DNA from: Streptomyces sp. NBC_00513
GTDB lineage: Bacteria; Actinomycetota; Actinomycetes; Streptomycetales; Streptomycetaceae
DNA length: 64,000 nt
NCBI RefSeq assembly: GCF_041431415.1
Contig: NZ_CP107845.1
Coordinates: 310,001-374,000, forward strand
Reading direction: 5' to 3'
Below are positions 16,301-24,776 of the stretch, piece after piece (positions within the stretch are counted from its first letter, which is position 1; each line of letters begins with the position of its first letter). The notes under the pieces are model-generated. The model was not told the origin of the DNA. It ran no database searches and worked only from the letters and a program-made list of their open reading frames with translations. The position numbers and the translations under genes are program-made.

Positions 16301-16933
16301 CTATTCGGCACGGTGTGCCTTGTGCGGGGTGACCTGCAGCCGCCCTCTGGCGGGCAAGGTCCGCCCCGTGGACTGGCGGGCGCGCTTCAGCGGCCCGTCA
16401 CAGAGCGCCTGCAGGACTGGTCCGGGCTCGCTGTCGGGAGTCAGCGTGAGATCAATACGGGCTTCGGGATGACGGGACGTGCCGTCCATCCGTGCGCGGG
16501 CCCGGTGGACGCCGGGCACATGCTGGATGTCGGCTGCCAGGGCGTCGCTGAGGGCGCGCTCACGCAGCTCCACGCCGTCAGCAGTAGGCGGGACGCCGAC
16601 GGGGATCCGGCCGGGGTGGGTGCGGCGCAGTTGTGCCAGTAGCCACCACAGGGCAAGCAGGACAACGATGGCCAGCACGGCGATGACGGTGGGCCACCAC
16701 CATCCTTGGTCCGTCCAGCGGGTCCGGTCGGAGTCGGCGAGCAGGACGGTTCGCGGATCGGTCAGGGGCCAGCCCTCGGGTGGTCTTATGCGCCAAATCC
16801 GGTACAGGTCGAAGCTACCCGTCAGGATCAGGATGCCGGTTCCCAGCAGGACGATGCCTGTCAGGGCCAGCAGGACTCGATTGACTGCGGATTTCCTTCT
16901 CATGGGATCCGGTTCCTGTCTCTCGCTCGACAT
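16301..16933 (-). CDS. amaP: AmaP-type Asp23 membrane-anchor protein
   Basis: A 210-aa protein with two membrane spans: RVLLALTGIVLLGTGILILT (about 19-38) and TVIAVLAIVVLLALWWLLAQ (about 82-101). The C-terminal cytoplasmic domain has the alkaline-shock-like pattern LSDALAADIQHVPGVHRARA and IDLTLTPDSEPGPVLQALCD. This is the layout of AmaP, which anchors Asp23 to the membrane in Gram-positives. It ends the five-gene minus-strand Asp23 operon. It lies 18 bases after the DUF6286 stop. Confidence 0.75.
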   Translation of the reverse strand: MSSERQEPDPMRRKSAVNRVLLALTGIVLLGTGILILTGSFDLYRIWRIRPPEGWPLTDPRTVLLADSDRTRWTDQGWWWPTVIAVLAIVVLLALWWLLAQLRRTHPGRIPVGVPPTADGVELRERALSDALAADIQHVPGVHRARARMDGTSRHPEARIDLTLTPDSEPGPVLQALCDGPLKRARQSTGRTLPARGRLQVTPHKAHRAE

Positions 16934-16951
16934 CGAGCGCCTGTGGACGAG

Positions 16952-17602
16952 CTACTTCCGGCGTGGACGTACGCGAATGCCGAGCCAGGGAGGACGGGCG
17001 AGGGCGAGGCGGTCGAGTTCCGTCTGCAGAGCAACCAGCAGGTCGGCTTTGACGTCGGCGGGGGCACGGAACCGCGCGTCCGCGCGCACCCTGATGCGGT
17101 TTTGGAGGATCCGTACCTTGGCGGCGCTGACACCGGGGACGCGCATGGCGGCGTCCCGCAGAAGCAGTGCCGCGGCATCGCGGTCCAGCGTGGCCCGCAG
17201 GTCGGTGTCGGGAGTTTGCAGGGGCAGTTGGTTGCGCAGGCCGTGGGTGAGCGCCAAGACGATCAGCCATAGGCCGAGAACAGTGATGACGGCGGCGGCG
17301 ATCTGGATCCGGACGTCGTCCATTGGCCGGGTGGCCAATTCGTCGGCGAGCCGTGTGCGCCAGCCCGCGACCGACTGGCCGGCACGGACTCTGGCAATGT
17401 CGAACAGCAGTGTTCCTGCCACGGCCCCGATAAGCAGGGCTGTGAGCGCGGCGGGTATCCGGCGGGCGGACCACGGCCGCTTTGCTGTCGGGTGCGCTCC
17501 GGAACGAGGTTTCTCGGTCACCAGCCCGACTGTGCGGGAGGCGACCGCGTCGGGTTCGGTGGGATGCTCCGTGGTGGCCGGGGGGGCTTGGTCGCGTTTC
17601 AT
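16952..17602 (-). CDS. DUF6286 membrane protein
   Basis: A 216-aa protein with a disordered N-terminal ~50 residues and two membrane spans (ALTALLIGAVAGTLLFDIAR and IAAAVITVLGLWLIVLALTH). A cytoplasmic C-terminal domain follows (LDRDAAALLLRDAAMRVPGV, then IRVRADARFRAPADVKADLL). This resembles DUF6286 proteins, always found beside Asp23 and AmaP in actinobacteria. The C-terminal domain itself looks Asp23/AmaP-like. The start at 17602 is chosen to clear the Asp23 gene ending at 17638; a longer ORF overlaps it. Confidence 0.72.
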   Translation of the reverse strand: MKRDQAPPATTEHPTEPDAVASRTVGLVTEKPRSGAHPTAKRPWSARRIPAALTALLIGAVAGTLLFDIARVRAGQSVAGWRTRLADELATRPMDDVRIQIAAAVITVLGLWLIVLALTHGLRNQLPLQTPDTDLRATLDRDAAALLLRDAAMRVPGVSAAKVRILQNRIRVRADARFRAPADVKADLLVALQTELDRLALARPPWLGIRVRPRRK

Positions 17603-17637
17603 CCCGACTCTCCTTCCCGGTGAGCATGCGGTGCGGT

Positions 17638-18048
17638 TCACTGCACGCGCCGGTTGTCCAAGCCGTCGGTGGGAACCAGGTGCGCGATGTCGAGGGTGCA
17701 TTCAGTGACCCGCATCCCTGTCAGGTGAGCTACCCGCTCGCTGACGTATCGCTGCACGTGGCGTGAGGCATCGGCGACGTCTATCGGGTAGGGCAGGTCC
17801 ATCGTCAATCCCAGTCGCGCGGTACCGCTGTCGGCTGTGACCGACGCGTGTGGGGCCTGCAGCTTCGCCTGGGCGGCCGCAGCGGCGGTGTTCGTGTGGC
17901 CGGCGAGCGCCTCCCGTGCCGCGCGCGCCGCGATACGGGCCACCACCTTCTCCGGGATCACCGTGGCGCCGCGTTCGGCCGCCGGCTGCGACGGCGTGGA
18001 AGGGGCTGCCGCCGGTTCGGACAGGGGGTGGGCGGGTTGCGAGGTCAC
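17638..18048 (-). CDS. Asp23/Gls24-family envelope stress protein
   Basis: A 136-aa protein. After a Pro/Ala-rich leader of ~30 residues comes an Asp23-like domain: TVIPEKVVARIAARAAREAL, then RLGLTMDLPYPIDVADASRH and VQRYVSERVAHLTGMRVTEC. Asp23 proteins form membrane-proximal assemblies that help cells cope with envelope or alkaline stress. The start at 18048 overlaps the stop of the small membrane gene (ATGA), so translation is coupled. Confidence 0.78.
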   Translation of the reverse strand: MTSQPAHPLSEPAAAPSTPSQPAAERGATVIPEKVVARIAARAAREALAGHTNTAAAAAQAKLQAPHASVTADSGTARLGLTMDLPYPIDVADASRHVQRYVSERVAHLTGMRVTECTLDIAHLVPTDGLDNRRVQ

Positions 18049-18233
18049 TGCCGGTCCCGGGGATGCGTGAAGTCGGACAGTTCGAGGTCACCCTGCAGCA
18101 TGCGCCCGATCACCAGGCCCACCAGACCCAGGAACGCCACCAGCAGAAACGCCCAGAAGCCGCCGAAGAAGGCGGCGAAGCCCAAGGCCATGCCAGCCAG
18201 CAGGCCCACGGTTGCTGCGCTCATTTCACTCAC
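18045..18233 (-). CDS. Small two-span membrane protein of the Asp23 operon
   Basis: A 62-aa protein that is mostly hydrophobic: AATVGLLAGMALGFAAFFGG and FWAFLLVAFLGLVGLVIGRM form two membrane helices. A short cytoplasmic tail (LQGDLELSDFTHPRDRQ) follows. Small proteins of this type sit between the two Asp23 genes in many Streptomyces. It could be a further membrane anchor. It is coupled to the downstream Asp23 gene by a 4-base overlap. Confidence 0.72.
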   Translation of the reverse strand: MSEMSAATVGLLAGMALGFAAFFGGFWAFLLVAFLGLVGLVIGRMLQGDLELSDFTHPRDRQ

Positions 18234-18273
18234 CTGAATTCTTCGATGTGTCTCGACTCGGAGGCCGAGGAAA

Positions 18274-18750
18274 TCACTGCACGCGGCCCTCGCCTTCCTC
18301 GTCGTCTTCCTCGTCAGGGAGGTGGACGTCGTCGACGGTGATGTTCACCTCGACGACCTCCAGGCCGGTCATGTGTTCCACGGCGGTGATGACGTTGTTG
18401 CGGACCTCACCGGCGATGTCCACGATGGGAACGCCGTATTCCACGACCACGTCGAGATCGACGGCCGCCTGCCGCTGACCCACCTCGACTTTCACGCCCC
18501 GGGACACGCTGGGCCGTCCCCCCGGAACCTTGTCCGTCACGGCCCCGAGCGTTCGAGCCATCCCGGAGCCGAGACTGTGGATGCCCGGCACCTCGCGTGT
18601 GGCCATCCCTGCGATCTTTTCGACCACGCTGTCGGCGATCGAGGTCCGGCCGCGCGTCTCTGGCGCCGTCCCGGCACCGGTGTGTCCCGTGAGCGCCTTG
18701 CCCGCAGGGCGGGAGTCACCGCCCGCGGTGGGGTTGATGGTGTCCGACAT
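18274..18750 (-). CDS. Asp23/Gls24-family envelope stress protein, first gene of operon
   Basis: A 158-aa protein with a full Asp23 domain: RTSIADSVVEKIAGMATREV, PGIHSLGSGMARTLG, then VKVEVGQRQAAVDLDVVVEY and GVPIVDIAGEVRNNVITAVE. It ends in a short Glu/Asp tail. The ATG at 18750 follows GGGGAGGTCCTC; longer starts up to 18822 lack this support. It leads the minus-strand operon that is divergent from the ECF sigma factor gene at 18915, leaving a ~165-base shared promoter region. Confidence 0.85.
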   Translation of the reverse strand: MSDTINPTAGGDSRPAGKALTGHTGAGTAPETRGRTSIADSVVEKIAGMATREVPGIHSLGSGMARTLGAVTDKVPGGRPSVSRGVKVEVGQRQAAVDLDVVVEYGVPIVDIAGEVRNNVITAVEHMTGLEVVEVNITVDDVHLPDEEDDEEGEGRVQ

Positions 18751-18914
18751 GAGGACCTCCCCGGGGTGTCTGGGCGGACGCCGTTGCGACGCCCTCATGT
18801 CTTGGACACATCGCACCGACATTCCTCACTCCTCACCCTGCCACCACAGCGCCTACGATCGAAGAGTGCGTACGCAGGCCGCCACCGGCGTCTTCGGCAG
18901 AAGGGAAGCGGCGG

Positions 18915-19559
18915 ATGCGCAACCGGACCAGTACATCGCCCCGGCACGGCGCGGCACGCCCACTGCGGCCGGCGCCGCAGACCGTCGCCTGCGTTGCCGC
19001 GGCCCCGGGCACCTTGAACGACGCGGACGACAGGGTGTTGACGGTTCGGGCTGCCGAAGGAGACGAAGAAGCCTTCGCGCTCCTGGTCCGCCGGCACAGC
19101 GGCCGTCTTTTGTCCCTCGCTCAGCATCTGCTCGGCAATCGGGCGGACGCCGAGGACGCGGTCCAAGACGCCTTCCTCAGCGCCTGGAGGCAGCTTCCGG
19201 GTTTCCGCCACACCGCCTCCTTCGGCACGTGGATGTACCGCATCGTTACGAACTGCTGCCTCAACACCCTGCGCCGCCGGCCTCGGCCTCTGCCCCTGGA
19301 AACCGTCCCCGAGCCCCCCGCCTTGGACGCCGACAGCTCACCACCCCGCATGGCTGAGACGAGAGCCACGGCAGCCGCTCTCACGCGAGCGCTCCTGGAA
19401 ATAGGACCCGAGCTGCGCGTGTGCTGGGTCCTCAGAGAGCTGCACGGCCTGCACTACGAAGAGATCGCCATCGTGGTGGGCACCAGCGAACAAACGGTGC
19501 GCGGCAGACTTTTCCGCGCACGACGCGCTTTGATGGAGGCGATGCGCCCATGGCGCTAG
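18915..19559 (+). CDS. ECF-type RNA polymerase sigma factor
   Basis: A 214-aa sigma-70-family protein. Region 2 (about 51-120): EEAFALLVRRHSGRLLSLAQ, the DAEDAVQDAFLSAW core and TASFGTWMYRIVTNCCLNTL. Region 4 (about 150-210): LEIGPELRVCWVLRELHGLH and YEEIAIVVGTSEQTVRGRLF. There is no region 1.1 or 3, as expected of the ECF group. The first 33 residues are a basic leader; a start nearer ADDRVLTVRAA is possible. The gene after it overlaps its last 10 bases and carries an anti-sigma zinc motif, so it is a likely partner. Confidence 0.88.
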   Translation: MRNRTSTSPRHGAARPLRPAPQTVACVAAAPGTLNDADDRVLTVRAAEGDEEAFALLVRRHSGRLLSLAQHLLGNRADAEDAVQDAFLSAWRQLPGFRHTASFGTWMYRIVTNCCLNTLRRRPRPLPLETVPEPPALDADSSPPRMAETRATAAALTRALLEIGPELRVCWVLRELHGLHYEEIAIVVGTSEQTVRGRLFRARRALMEAMRPWR

Positions 19560-20197
19560 ACGACCCGCACCCGACCTCCTCGACCAAGTCCGTCCCGCCC
19601 CCGCGCCCCGATGCCGAGCGGCTTGCCGGCTCGGAGCTGCTGCCCTGCGGACGCCTCCTCGGGCGTGCCTGGGACCAGGCTCACGATCCTGCCCGTGCCG
19701 CGGACCCGCACACCAACCACTGTCCGTACTGCCGCGAAGCCATCGAGGGGCTGACCTCCCTGGAGCGCGCCACCCGTGCCTTGCGCGGCGAGGAACAGCC
19801 CGATGGCCACAGCCTCGCCAACAAGGTGATCAACGCCGTTCGTGCCGAGGCAAGGCTGGGCGCCATGCTGCTGCTCAATGACGCGGGACACGACCTTCGG
19901 ATCGCCGAGACCGCCGCCGCGAAGATACTGCGCCGAGCGGCCGACACCGTCCCCGGTACCCACGCCGCCAGCTGTCGGCTGACCCCCGCACGCGGCGGGC
20001 ATCCACTTCACGTCGCCGCCATCACCGTGTCCGCCACGCTCGACCAACCGTTGCGAGAGCGGGCCGAAGCCGTACGCCAAGCCGTCCTCCACGCGGCTCA
20101 GCACGTCCTCGGTATCGCGGTCACCGCCGTCGACGTGGAAGTCACCGCCGTGCTGGAACGCTCCCGCCAGCCGAGGCTCGAGCGGTCCGAACGATGA
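19550..20197 (+). CDS. Asp23-like protein with ZAS anti-sigma zinc motif
   Basis: A 215-aa protein whose start overlaps the sigma factor stop. Near the front it has C33 and then H54-x3-C58-x2-C61 (HTNHCPYC), the arrangement of zinc-binding anti-sigma (ZAS) proteins. The second half (VINAVRAEARLGAMLLLNDA, then AETAAAKILRRAADTVPGTH and a strand-rich end) looks like an Asp23-type domain. No membrane helix is present. ZAS proteins hold ECF sigma factors inactive; that this one does so is inferred from motif and coupling. Confidence 0.68.
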   Translation: MALDDPHPTSSTKSVPPPRPDAERLAGSELLPCGRLLGRAWDQAHDPARAADPHTNHCPYCREAIEGLTSLERATRALRGEEQPDGHSLANKVINAVRAEARLGAMLLLNDAGHDLRIAETAAAKILRRAADTVPGTHAASCRLTPARGGHPLHVAAITVSATLDQPLRERAEAVRQAVLHAAQHVLGIAVTAVDVEVTAVLERSRQPRLERSER

Positions 20198-20556
20198 CCG
20201 CCTCGCCCTGGGAAGGCATTCACCGGGCTGCGGCAGAGGCTGCCCTCGGCGTTCCAGGCGTGGACGCACTTCAGCCCGCGCTGTCCGACCGACTCGCCCT
20301 CGCCGCCTCCCGCGCACGTCACCCCAAGACCCCATCGACCACACCGCCCCGCGAAGTGGCCGGCATCCGCTGTGAACGCACCCCGGACGGCGGCTGCCAC
20401 GTGGAAGTGCGGTGCATCCTGCACACCGACCGCCGCGTCGTGGACATCGCCCGGCAGGTACGCCATGAAGTGAAGGACGCCGTCACCGCCTGCCTGGCTC
20501 AGCACCGAACAGTCGTCCCCGTCCTGGTCACGGTCACGGTCACCCGAACCGTCTGA
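20194..20556 (+). CDS. Asp23-like small protein
   Basis: A 120-aa protein coupled to the previous gene by ATGA. The front (IHRAAAEAALGVPGVDALQP) and the alternating strands (CHVEVRCILHTDRRVVDIAR, then QVRHEVKDAVTACLAQHRTV and VPVLVTVTVTRTV) match the ends of Asp23-domain proteins. A ~25-residue Pro/Thr linker replaces the middle. It completes a sigma / ZAS-Asp23 / Asp23 unit. Whether it joins the Asp23 assembly encoded on the other strand is unknown. Confidence 0.62.
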   Translation: MTASPWEGIHRAAAEAALGVPGVDALQPALSDRLALAASRARHPKTPSTTPPREVAGIRCERTPDGGCHVEVRCILHTDRRVVDIARQVRHEVKDAVTACLAQHRTVVPVLVTVTVTRTV

Positions 20557-20644
20557 ATCCCCCGGCCATATGGCACCACGCGCCTGTCAGATGGCACCGG
20601 AATCACCCGTTCCGTTACACACGCGATCGATAGGAGACTCGGCC

Positions 20645-21235
20645 ATGACCCACACGACGAAGCACTCCGAGCGGGCACCGGATCCCGTTCGGATACTGAG
20701 CGTCTACCTCAACGACCACCTTGCCGGAGCAGGAGCCGGCGTGGCCCTGTTCCGCAGAATGTCGCAGACTCACACCGGAACGCCCGCCGGTCGACGGCTG
20801 ACAGAACTGACCGCCGAAGTCACCGAAGACCGGGAGAGCCTGCGCGAGATCATGACCGCGCTCGACGTACCGCTCATGCACCACAAGATCCTGCTGGGCA
20901 TCCTCGCGGAGAGGGCGGGGCGGCTCAAGCTCAACGGCCGCCTCGTCTCCCGTTCCCCGCTGAGCACCATCCTCGAACTGGAGGCGGCTCGAGTAGGAGT
21001 GGAGGGCAAGAAGGAGCTGTGGCGGACGCTGCGAGCGCTGTCTCGAACGAATTCCCGAATCGACGGCGAAGCCGTAGGTCGACTGCTGGCCCGAGCGGAA
21101 CGGCAGACCGACGCCCTGGAAACCATGCGGCTATCGGCCCTGGAGCTCACCTTCCACTCCAGGCCCGGCTCAGGAAGCTCGCCGACCCCGCGCGGTGGAG
21201 GCATCTCCTGGAGAAGGAGCCGGGCACACCGATGA
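20645..21235 (+). CDS. Helical protein of unknown function
   Basis: A 196-aa all-helical protein without signal or membrane spans. The pattern ILSVYLNDHLAGAGAGVALF, RRMSQTHTGTPAGRRLTELT and AEVTEDRESLREIMTALDVP suggests a four-helix bundle with conserved acidic residues, reminiscent of ferritin-like or DUF892-type folds, but metal ligands are not clear. The ATG at 20645 follows TAGGAG. It is downstream of the Asp23/sigma unit with a ~90-base gap, so it may have its own promoter. Confidence 0.6.
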   Translation: MTHTTKHSERAPDPVRILSVYLNDHLAGAGAGVALFRRMSQTHTGTPAGRRLTELTAEVTEDRESLREIMTALDVPLMHHKILLGILAERAGRLKLNGRLVSRSPLSTILELEAARVGVEGKKELWRTLRALSRTNSRIDGEAVGRLLARAERQTDALETMRLSALELTFHSRPGSGSSPTPRGGGISWRRSRAHR

Positions 21236-21373
21236 AAGGGGGATCGACACAGACCCGCACGCCATGAGGATGATCACGCCAGCTCCGGGTATGCGCATTG
21301 CGGATGATGGAGCGCCGAGGTACTGAGCGCTTCACCACTGAAACGAATCCCCAATGCGCAACTGGAGGACACC

Positions 21374-21529
21374 ATGATCGTCCTCGGCGTCATCCTTCTC
21401 ATCGTCGGACTCCTCACGAGCATCAGCATCCTGTGGACGATCGGCATCATCCTCGTCGTCATCGGAGTCATCCTCTGGATCGTCGGCGCACTCGGACACT
21501 CCGTAGGCGGCCGTAAACACTACTGGTGA
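21374..21529 (+). CDS. DUF6131 small membrane protein
   Basis: A 51-aa protein (MIVLGVILLIVGLLTSISIL, then WTIGIILVVIGVILWIVGAL and the ending GRKHYW) behind TGGAGGAC. Two membrane helices fill it. This is the DUF6131 pattern, a common Streptomyces family of unknown role. The stop is TGA at 21527-21529. Confidence 0.82.
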   Translation: MIVLGVILLIVGLLTSISILWTIGIILVVIGVILWIVGALGHSVGGRKHYW

Positions 21530-21965
21530 AACCGCACACCACCAGCGGAGGAGCCACTCACCCCGACGGGCCCATTCCGCATCTCCCTGCAGCGCACAGT
21601 CCGCAAATCGGAACGTAGACGACCAAGGCGTTACCGACTGTTCTGCTCGTCCTCACAGCCGGAACTGAAAGAACCCGAGGGGACTGTAAATCGAGCATTC
21701 GATCGACAGACCCGCCCTGCGCGCAGCATCTCCGGATCCCGGTCGCCGGATGGTGGCATGCGGCCCCCTCACGCGGGGCGCGACGCACCAGTCGGGTGGG
21801 CGTCGCGATTGGCCTTGGGGGCAATGCGGGCGGGTACAGGGCCTTGATGAGGTCACAGGAGGCGCTGCGGCTGGGGCTGCCAGTTGTAGGCGGTGATGCC
21901 GCGCCCGTCGATTCGGTCAGCGACGAGTCGAAAGAAGTTCCGGCCGGGATCGGGAGGATTCTGCC
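21530..21965. other. Intergenic stretch, no gene seen
   Basis: About 435 bases between the DUF6131 gene and the DUF6328 gene. Short open frames exist on both strands, but none has a ribosome site with a plausible protein. The last ~100 bases probably hold the promoter for the gene at 21966. Confidence 0.5.
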
Positions 21966-22487
21966 GTGGCCAGTGATCGCGAGCGCGTGAAACCGGATAC
22001 GAGTTCGATCGAGGCGCGTGGCGGGCGGGACGAGAGCGCGGAGGAACGCGCGGACCGTATGTGGGCGGACATCCTGCAAGAGGTGCGGGTCGCTCAGACC
22101 GGCCTTCAGATTCTCTTTGGCGTCCTGCTCATTGCCGTCTTCCAACCGGTATTCGCCGAGCTGGGTGACACGGACCGAGCCCTCTACATCGCCGCGGTCA
22201 CCCTGGGCGCCGCGACCGCCGGCCCGCTGATCGGACCCGTCTCCCTGCACCGCACGGTCACCGGGCGCCACATCAAACCGCAGACGGTCGCCTTGGCCTC
22301 CCACATGACCAGAGTCGGCCTTGTCATGCTCGCCACCACCACAGCCCTGACGCTACTGCTTCTCCTGCGCACAGCCACCGACGACACGATTGCCTGGTGG
22401 CTCACGGCGGCAATCACCCTTTGGGTCGTGAGCGTCTGGTTCCTCCTGCCGATCTGGGCCAGGCGCCACTACCCACCGAACCGCTGA
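21966..22487 (+). CDS. DUF6328 membrane protein
   Basis: A 173-aa protein with a GTG start. A charged N-terminus (ESAEERADRMWADILQEVRV) is followed by four membrane spans at about 56-72, 77-98, 118-136 and 142-160. The stretch RVAQTGLQILFGVLLIAVFQ then PVFAELGD and HRTVTGRH is characteristic of DUF6328, a widespread actinobacterial family without known function. It probably stands alone: the next intact gene is on the other strand. Confidence 0.8.
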   Translation: MASDRERVKPDTSSIEARGGRDESAEERADRMWADILQEVRVAQTGLQILFGVLLIAVFQPVFAELGDTDRALYIAAVTLGAATAGPLIGPVSLHRTVTGRHIKPQTVALASHMTRVGLVMLATTTALTLLLLLRTATDDTIAWWLTAAITLWVVSVWFLLPIWARRHYPPNR

Positions 22488-22699
22488 TCCCTCCCAGCAC
22501 GGCAACGTCACGGTGACGTCCTGCCGTACCGAGCCGACGCACCGATCGGCGGCCCGCGCACGCCGCTCGTGGGAGCGCGTGGAGAGGGGCGAGGCGAGCA
22601 CGGGCTGGGGCAGACCTCGGCTTCCACCGCGATCACCGGAGAGGGCGCCTCTCGATCATTCGTCCGGCAGCAACCCGGCAGCCCCTCTGTGGCGGAGCC

Positions 22700-23035
22700 C
22701 CGGTCATGGCTCGGGGAGACTCCCGCCCGACTTGGCGCGCCTGCGCACCGTCTTCACCTACCTGCGGGCCGCACTCGGCCGGGCCGAACAGGCACTCGCC
22801 GTCGCAGAGGCGCACGCCTCCCTCAATGCGGGCCGACCCCCGCTGCCCGAGCCGCCCGCCTGGCTGATCAAACACGGCACCGGCGCGGGCCGACCCCTCA
22901 TCCGCGTCCCCGTCGGCGGGTGCCGGGACACACGCAATCGCTGCTCGGCCATCGACGTCGAACAGGCACGCGTGCCCTGGCCGAGGGTGTACCCGACTGC
23001 CCGGCAGGCGCCGATTGGCTCGTCCTACCCGCGCC
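22700..23035 (+). pseudogene. DUF6233-like gene, frameshifted
   Basis: The frame begins LPPDLARLRTVFTYLRAALG and RAEQALAVAEAHASL, then WLIKHGTGAGRPLIRVPVGG and CRDTRNRCSAIDVEQAR. This fits the DUF6233 pattern of helix, W-L-x-x-G-x-G-x-G and V-x-x-GGC. Near 22972 the frame slips by one base; the continuation ALAEGVPDCPAGADW is read in the next frame and lacks the usual CRPD motif. DUF6233 proteins are small Streptomyces proteins of unknown role. The 140-bp repeat follows directly. Confidence 0.6.
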
Positions 23036-23150
23036 GACATGGAGTGCGCCGCGGAGGGCCGTGCTTGGCCGAGCTCACCCCTCGAAGAATTGCGGTGCAT
23101 CGGCTCGACACAGCCCCGGCATTCCCCACGTTCCGCCGGGGCCTTCCGCT
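23008..23150. repeat. Diverged ~140-bp repeat, copy 2
   Basis: Matches 5060-5202, in the same orientation, about 18 kb apart. Here it lies at the 3' end of the DUF6233-like pseudogene and just beyond it. From 23150 to the YbdK gene end at 23298 nothing else is recognised. Confidence 0.6.
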
Positions 23151-23297
23151 CGGCGCCGCGCTCGGCTCACTCCAACCGGCAACCTGTATGGCAGCCACGA
23201 TGGCCACTCGAGTGGCGACCCCGTCGCACACCGCATCGCGCCGGGCGTATTACGAGCTTCAGCGACCCGGCAGGTTCTCGTCTCTGCTGCCATTCCG

Positions 23298-24395
23298 CTA
23301 CGGCGCTGAGTCGGAAGACGTCCCCAGGAGCAGGTTTCGCAGGCCAGGCATGCCGTCCGCCAGCGCGCGGCGTTGGCGGTCTGCCGGAGTGCCCTCCCTG
23401 AGCAGGCGGTGTACAAGAGAGCTCACCTCACGTTGGTCACCGCTGTCTTCCAGCGCGGGAGCGACGTGACGAAGGAGCATGCACAGAATGTCCCCACTGC
23501 TGCGAAGATGCCCCCAAGGGTCGAGCAGCGAGCCACCCAGTCCGTGCCGGGCCGCATGCCAGTTGGCGGCTTGCAGCAGCTCCGGCGGGCACAGCGGCAG
23601 AGCCGCTCCAGCCTTCTCCTCGTCGATGGCGACCTCGACAAGGGCGCGGACGATGCCCGCCAGCATAACGGCGTCATCAGCACGGAGTTGGACGTCCAGG
23701 CATCGGACTTCCACGGTGGGGTACCGCTCGGAGAGCCGGGCCTGCCAGTACAGCTGTCCACGATCGGCGATGATTCCCGCCGAGACCAGGGCCTCGACCC
23801 GTCCCTCGTAGTCGGAGTAATCGCGAAAGACGGGCGGGGGGCCGCTCACGGGCCAGCGGCCGAAGACGATGGTCCGCCAACTGGCGAATCCGGTGTCCTT
23901 CCCGTCCCACAATGGCGAGTTGACCGACATGGCCAGCAAGGTCGGGAGCCAGACTCGGATGCGGTTCAAAACCGCCACCCCGGTCTCTGGATCGGGTACG
24001 GCCACGTGGACGTGCATGCCGTTGATCAGTTGTTCGTCCACCAGTTGTCGCGCCTCCCCCTCCATCCTGCGGTAGCGCGGGGTGGGGGTCACGGGCACCG
24101 GAGCAGGGCCCCTGACCGGCGCCGCAGCAGACGCGAGGACTCGGCAGCCCCGATCCTCTGCGGCCGAGGCGACCGCATGGCGCAGCCGCAGGAGATGGCC
24201 ACCCACCTCCTCCAGCCGGACACAGACGGGGGTAGCAACCTCGATCTGCGACTGCAACAGCTCCTCTTGAACCTCGCCGTCCTCAGTGAGGGACACGACA
24301 CCTGCGGCCCTGCGCACGTCGTCCGCCCATGGCACCGGCAGCAGGGTGTCCGCGTCCACCAACAAATACTCTTCTTCGACGCCCAAAGTGATCAC
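23298..24395 (-). CDS. YbdK-type carboxylate-amine ligase (GCS2 family)
   Basis: A 365-aa protein of the glutamate-cysteine ligase type 2 group. It starts with the family signature [20 protein letters not shown] and contains [35 protein letters not shown], the tryptophan-rich [19 protein letters not shown] and [20 protein letters not shown]. These are ATP-dependent weak glutamate-cysteine ligases; true substrates are often unknown. The C-terminus seems shorter and different from the remnants at 29436 and 40985. It is intact and the only full copy here. Confidence 0.87.
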   Translation of the reverse strand: MITLGVEEEYLLVDADTLLPVPWADDVRRAAGVVSLTEDGEVQEELLQSQIEVATPVCVRLEEVGGHLLRLRHAVASAAEDRGCRVLASAAAPVRGPAPVPVTPTPRYRRMEGEARQLVDEQLINGMHVHVAVPDPETGVAVLNRIRVWLPTLLAMSVNSPLWDGKDTGFASWRTIVFGRWPVSGPPPVFRDYSDYEGRVEALVSAGIIADRGQLYWQARLSERYPTVEVRCLDVQLRADDAVMLAGIVRALVEVAIDEEKAGAALPLCPPELLQAANWHAARHGLGGSLLDPWGHLRSSGDILCMLLRHVAPALEDSGDQREVSSLVHRLLREGTPADRQRRALADGMPGLRNLLLGTSSDSAP

Positions 24396-24776
24396 GCTCA
24401 GCGGCTACCCGGAGGATTCCGGCATATACACTCAATCCATCCCACACATGCACAGCGCCACGTTTTCAAAGCGGGCACCAAGAAACTTGCGTGGGCAACC
24501 AAGGCAGGGCGCACACGCCCCTCCCCGGGAGTAAATCCTGCCACCGCCCGGGGCGCCCCGCTGAGGACGATCGACAGGGACGCTCAGCGGATCGACCCCA
24601 CTGCGGCCAACTACAGCTCTTTCCTTGAAGGCGAGACCAGCGGCCACGCTCCCTCGCGCGTCCGCTGCGCGGTGCGGTCGGCACAGCCGCCCCGGAAGGG
24701 GAGGGGTCAGAGGGGGCTGTCAGGCCGGCTGAGGGCCGTGCTCGGAAGGAGCGGTGCGATGGAACACCACCTAGGG
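24396..24776. other. Intergenic stretch before the IS5-type element
   Basis: About 380 bases between the YbdK start and the left end of the insertion sequence. It contains the YbdK promoter region; no coding signal was found on either strand. The apparent IS end begins near 24777 (GTTGTCCCGTAAATGATC). Confidence 0.45.

Noticed and set aside
21796..21990. 64-aa plus-strand frame
   Set aside because: It overlaps the start of the DUF6328 gene and lacks a ribosome site; composition is unlike a real protein.
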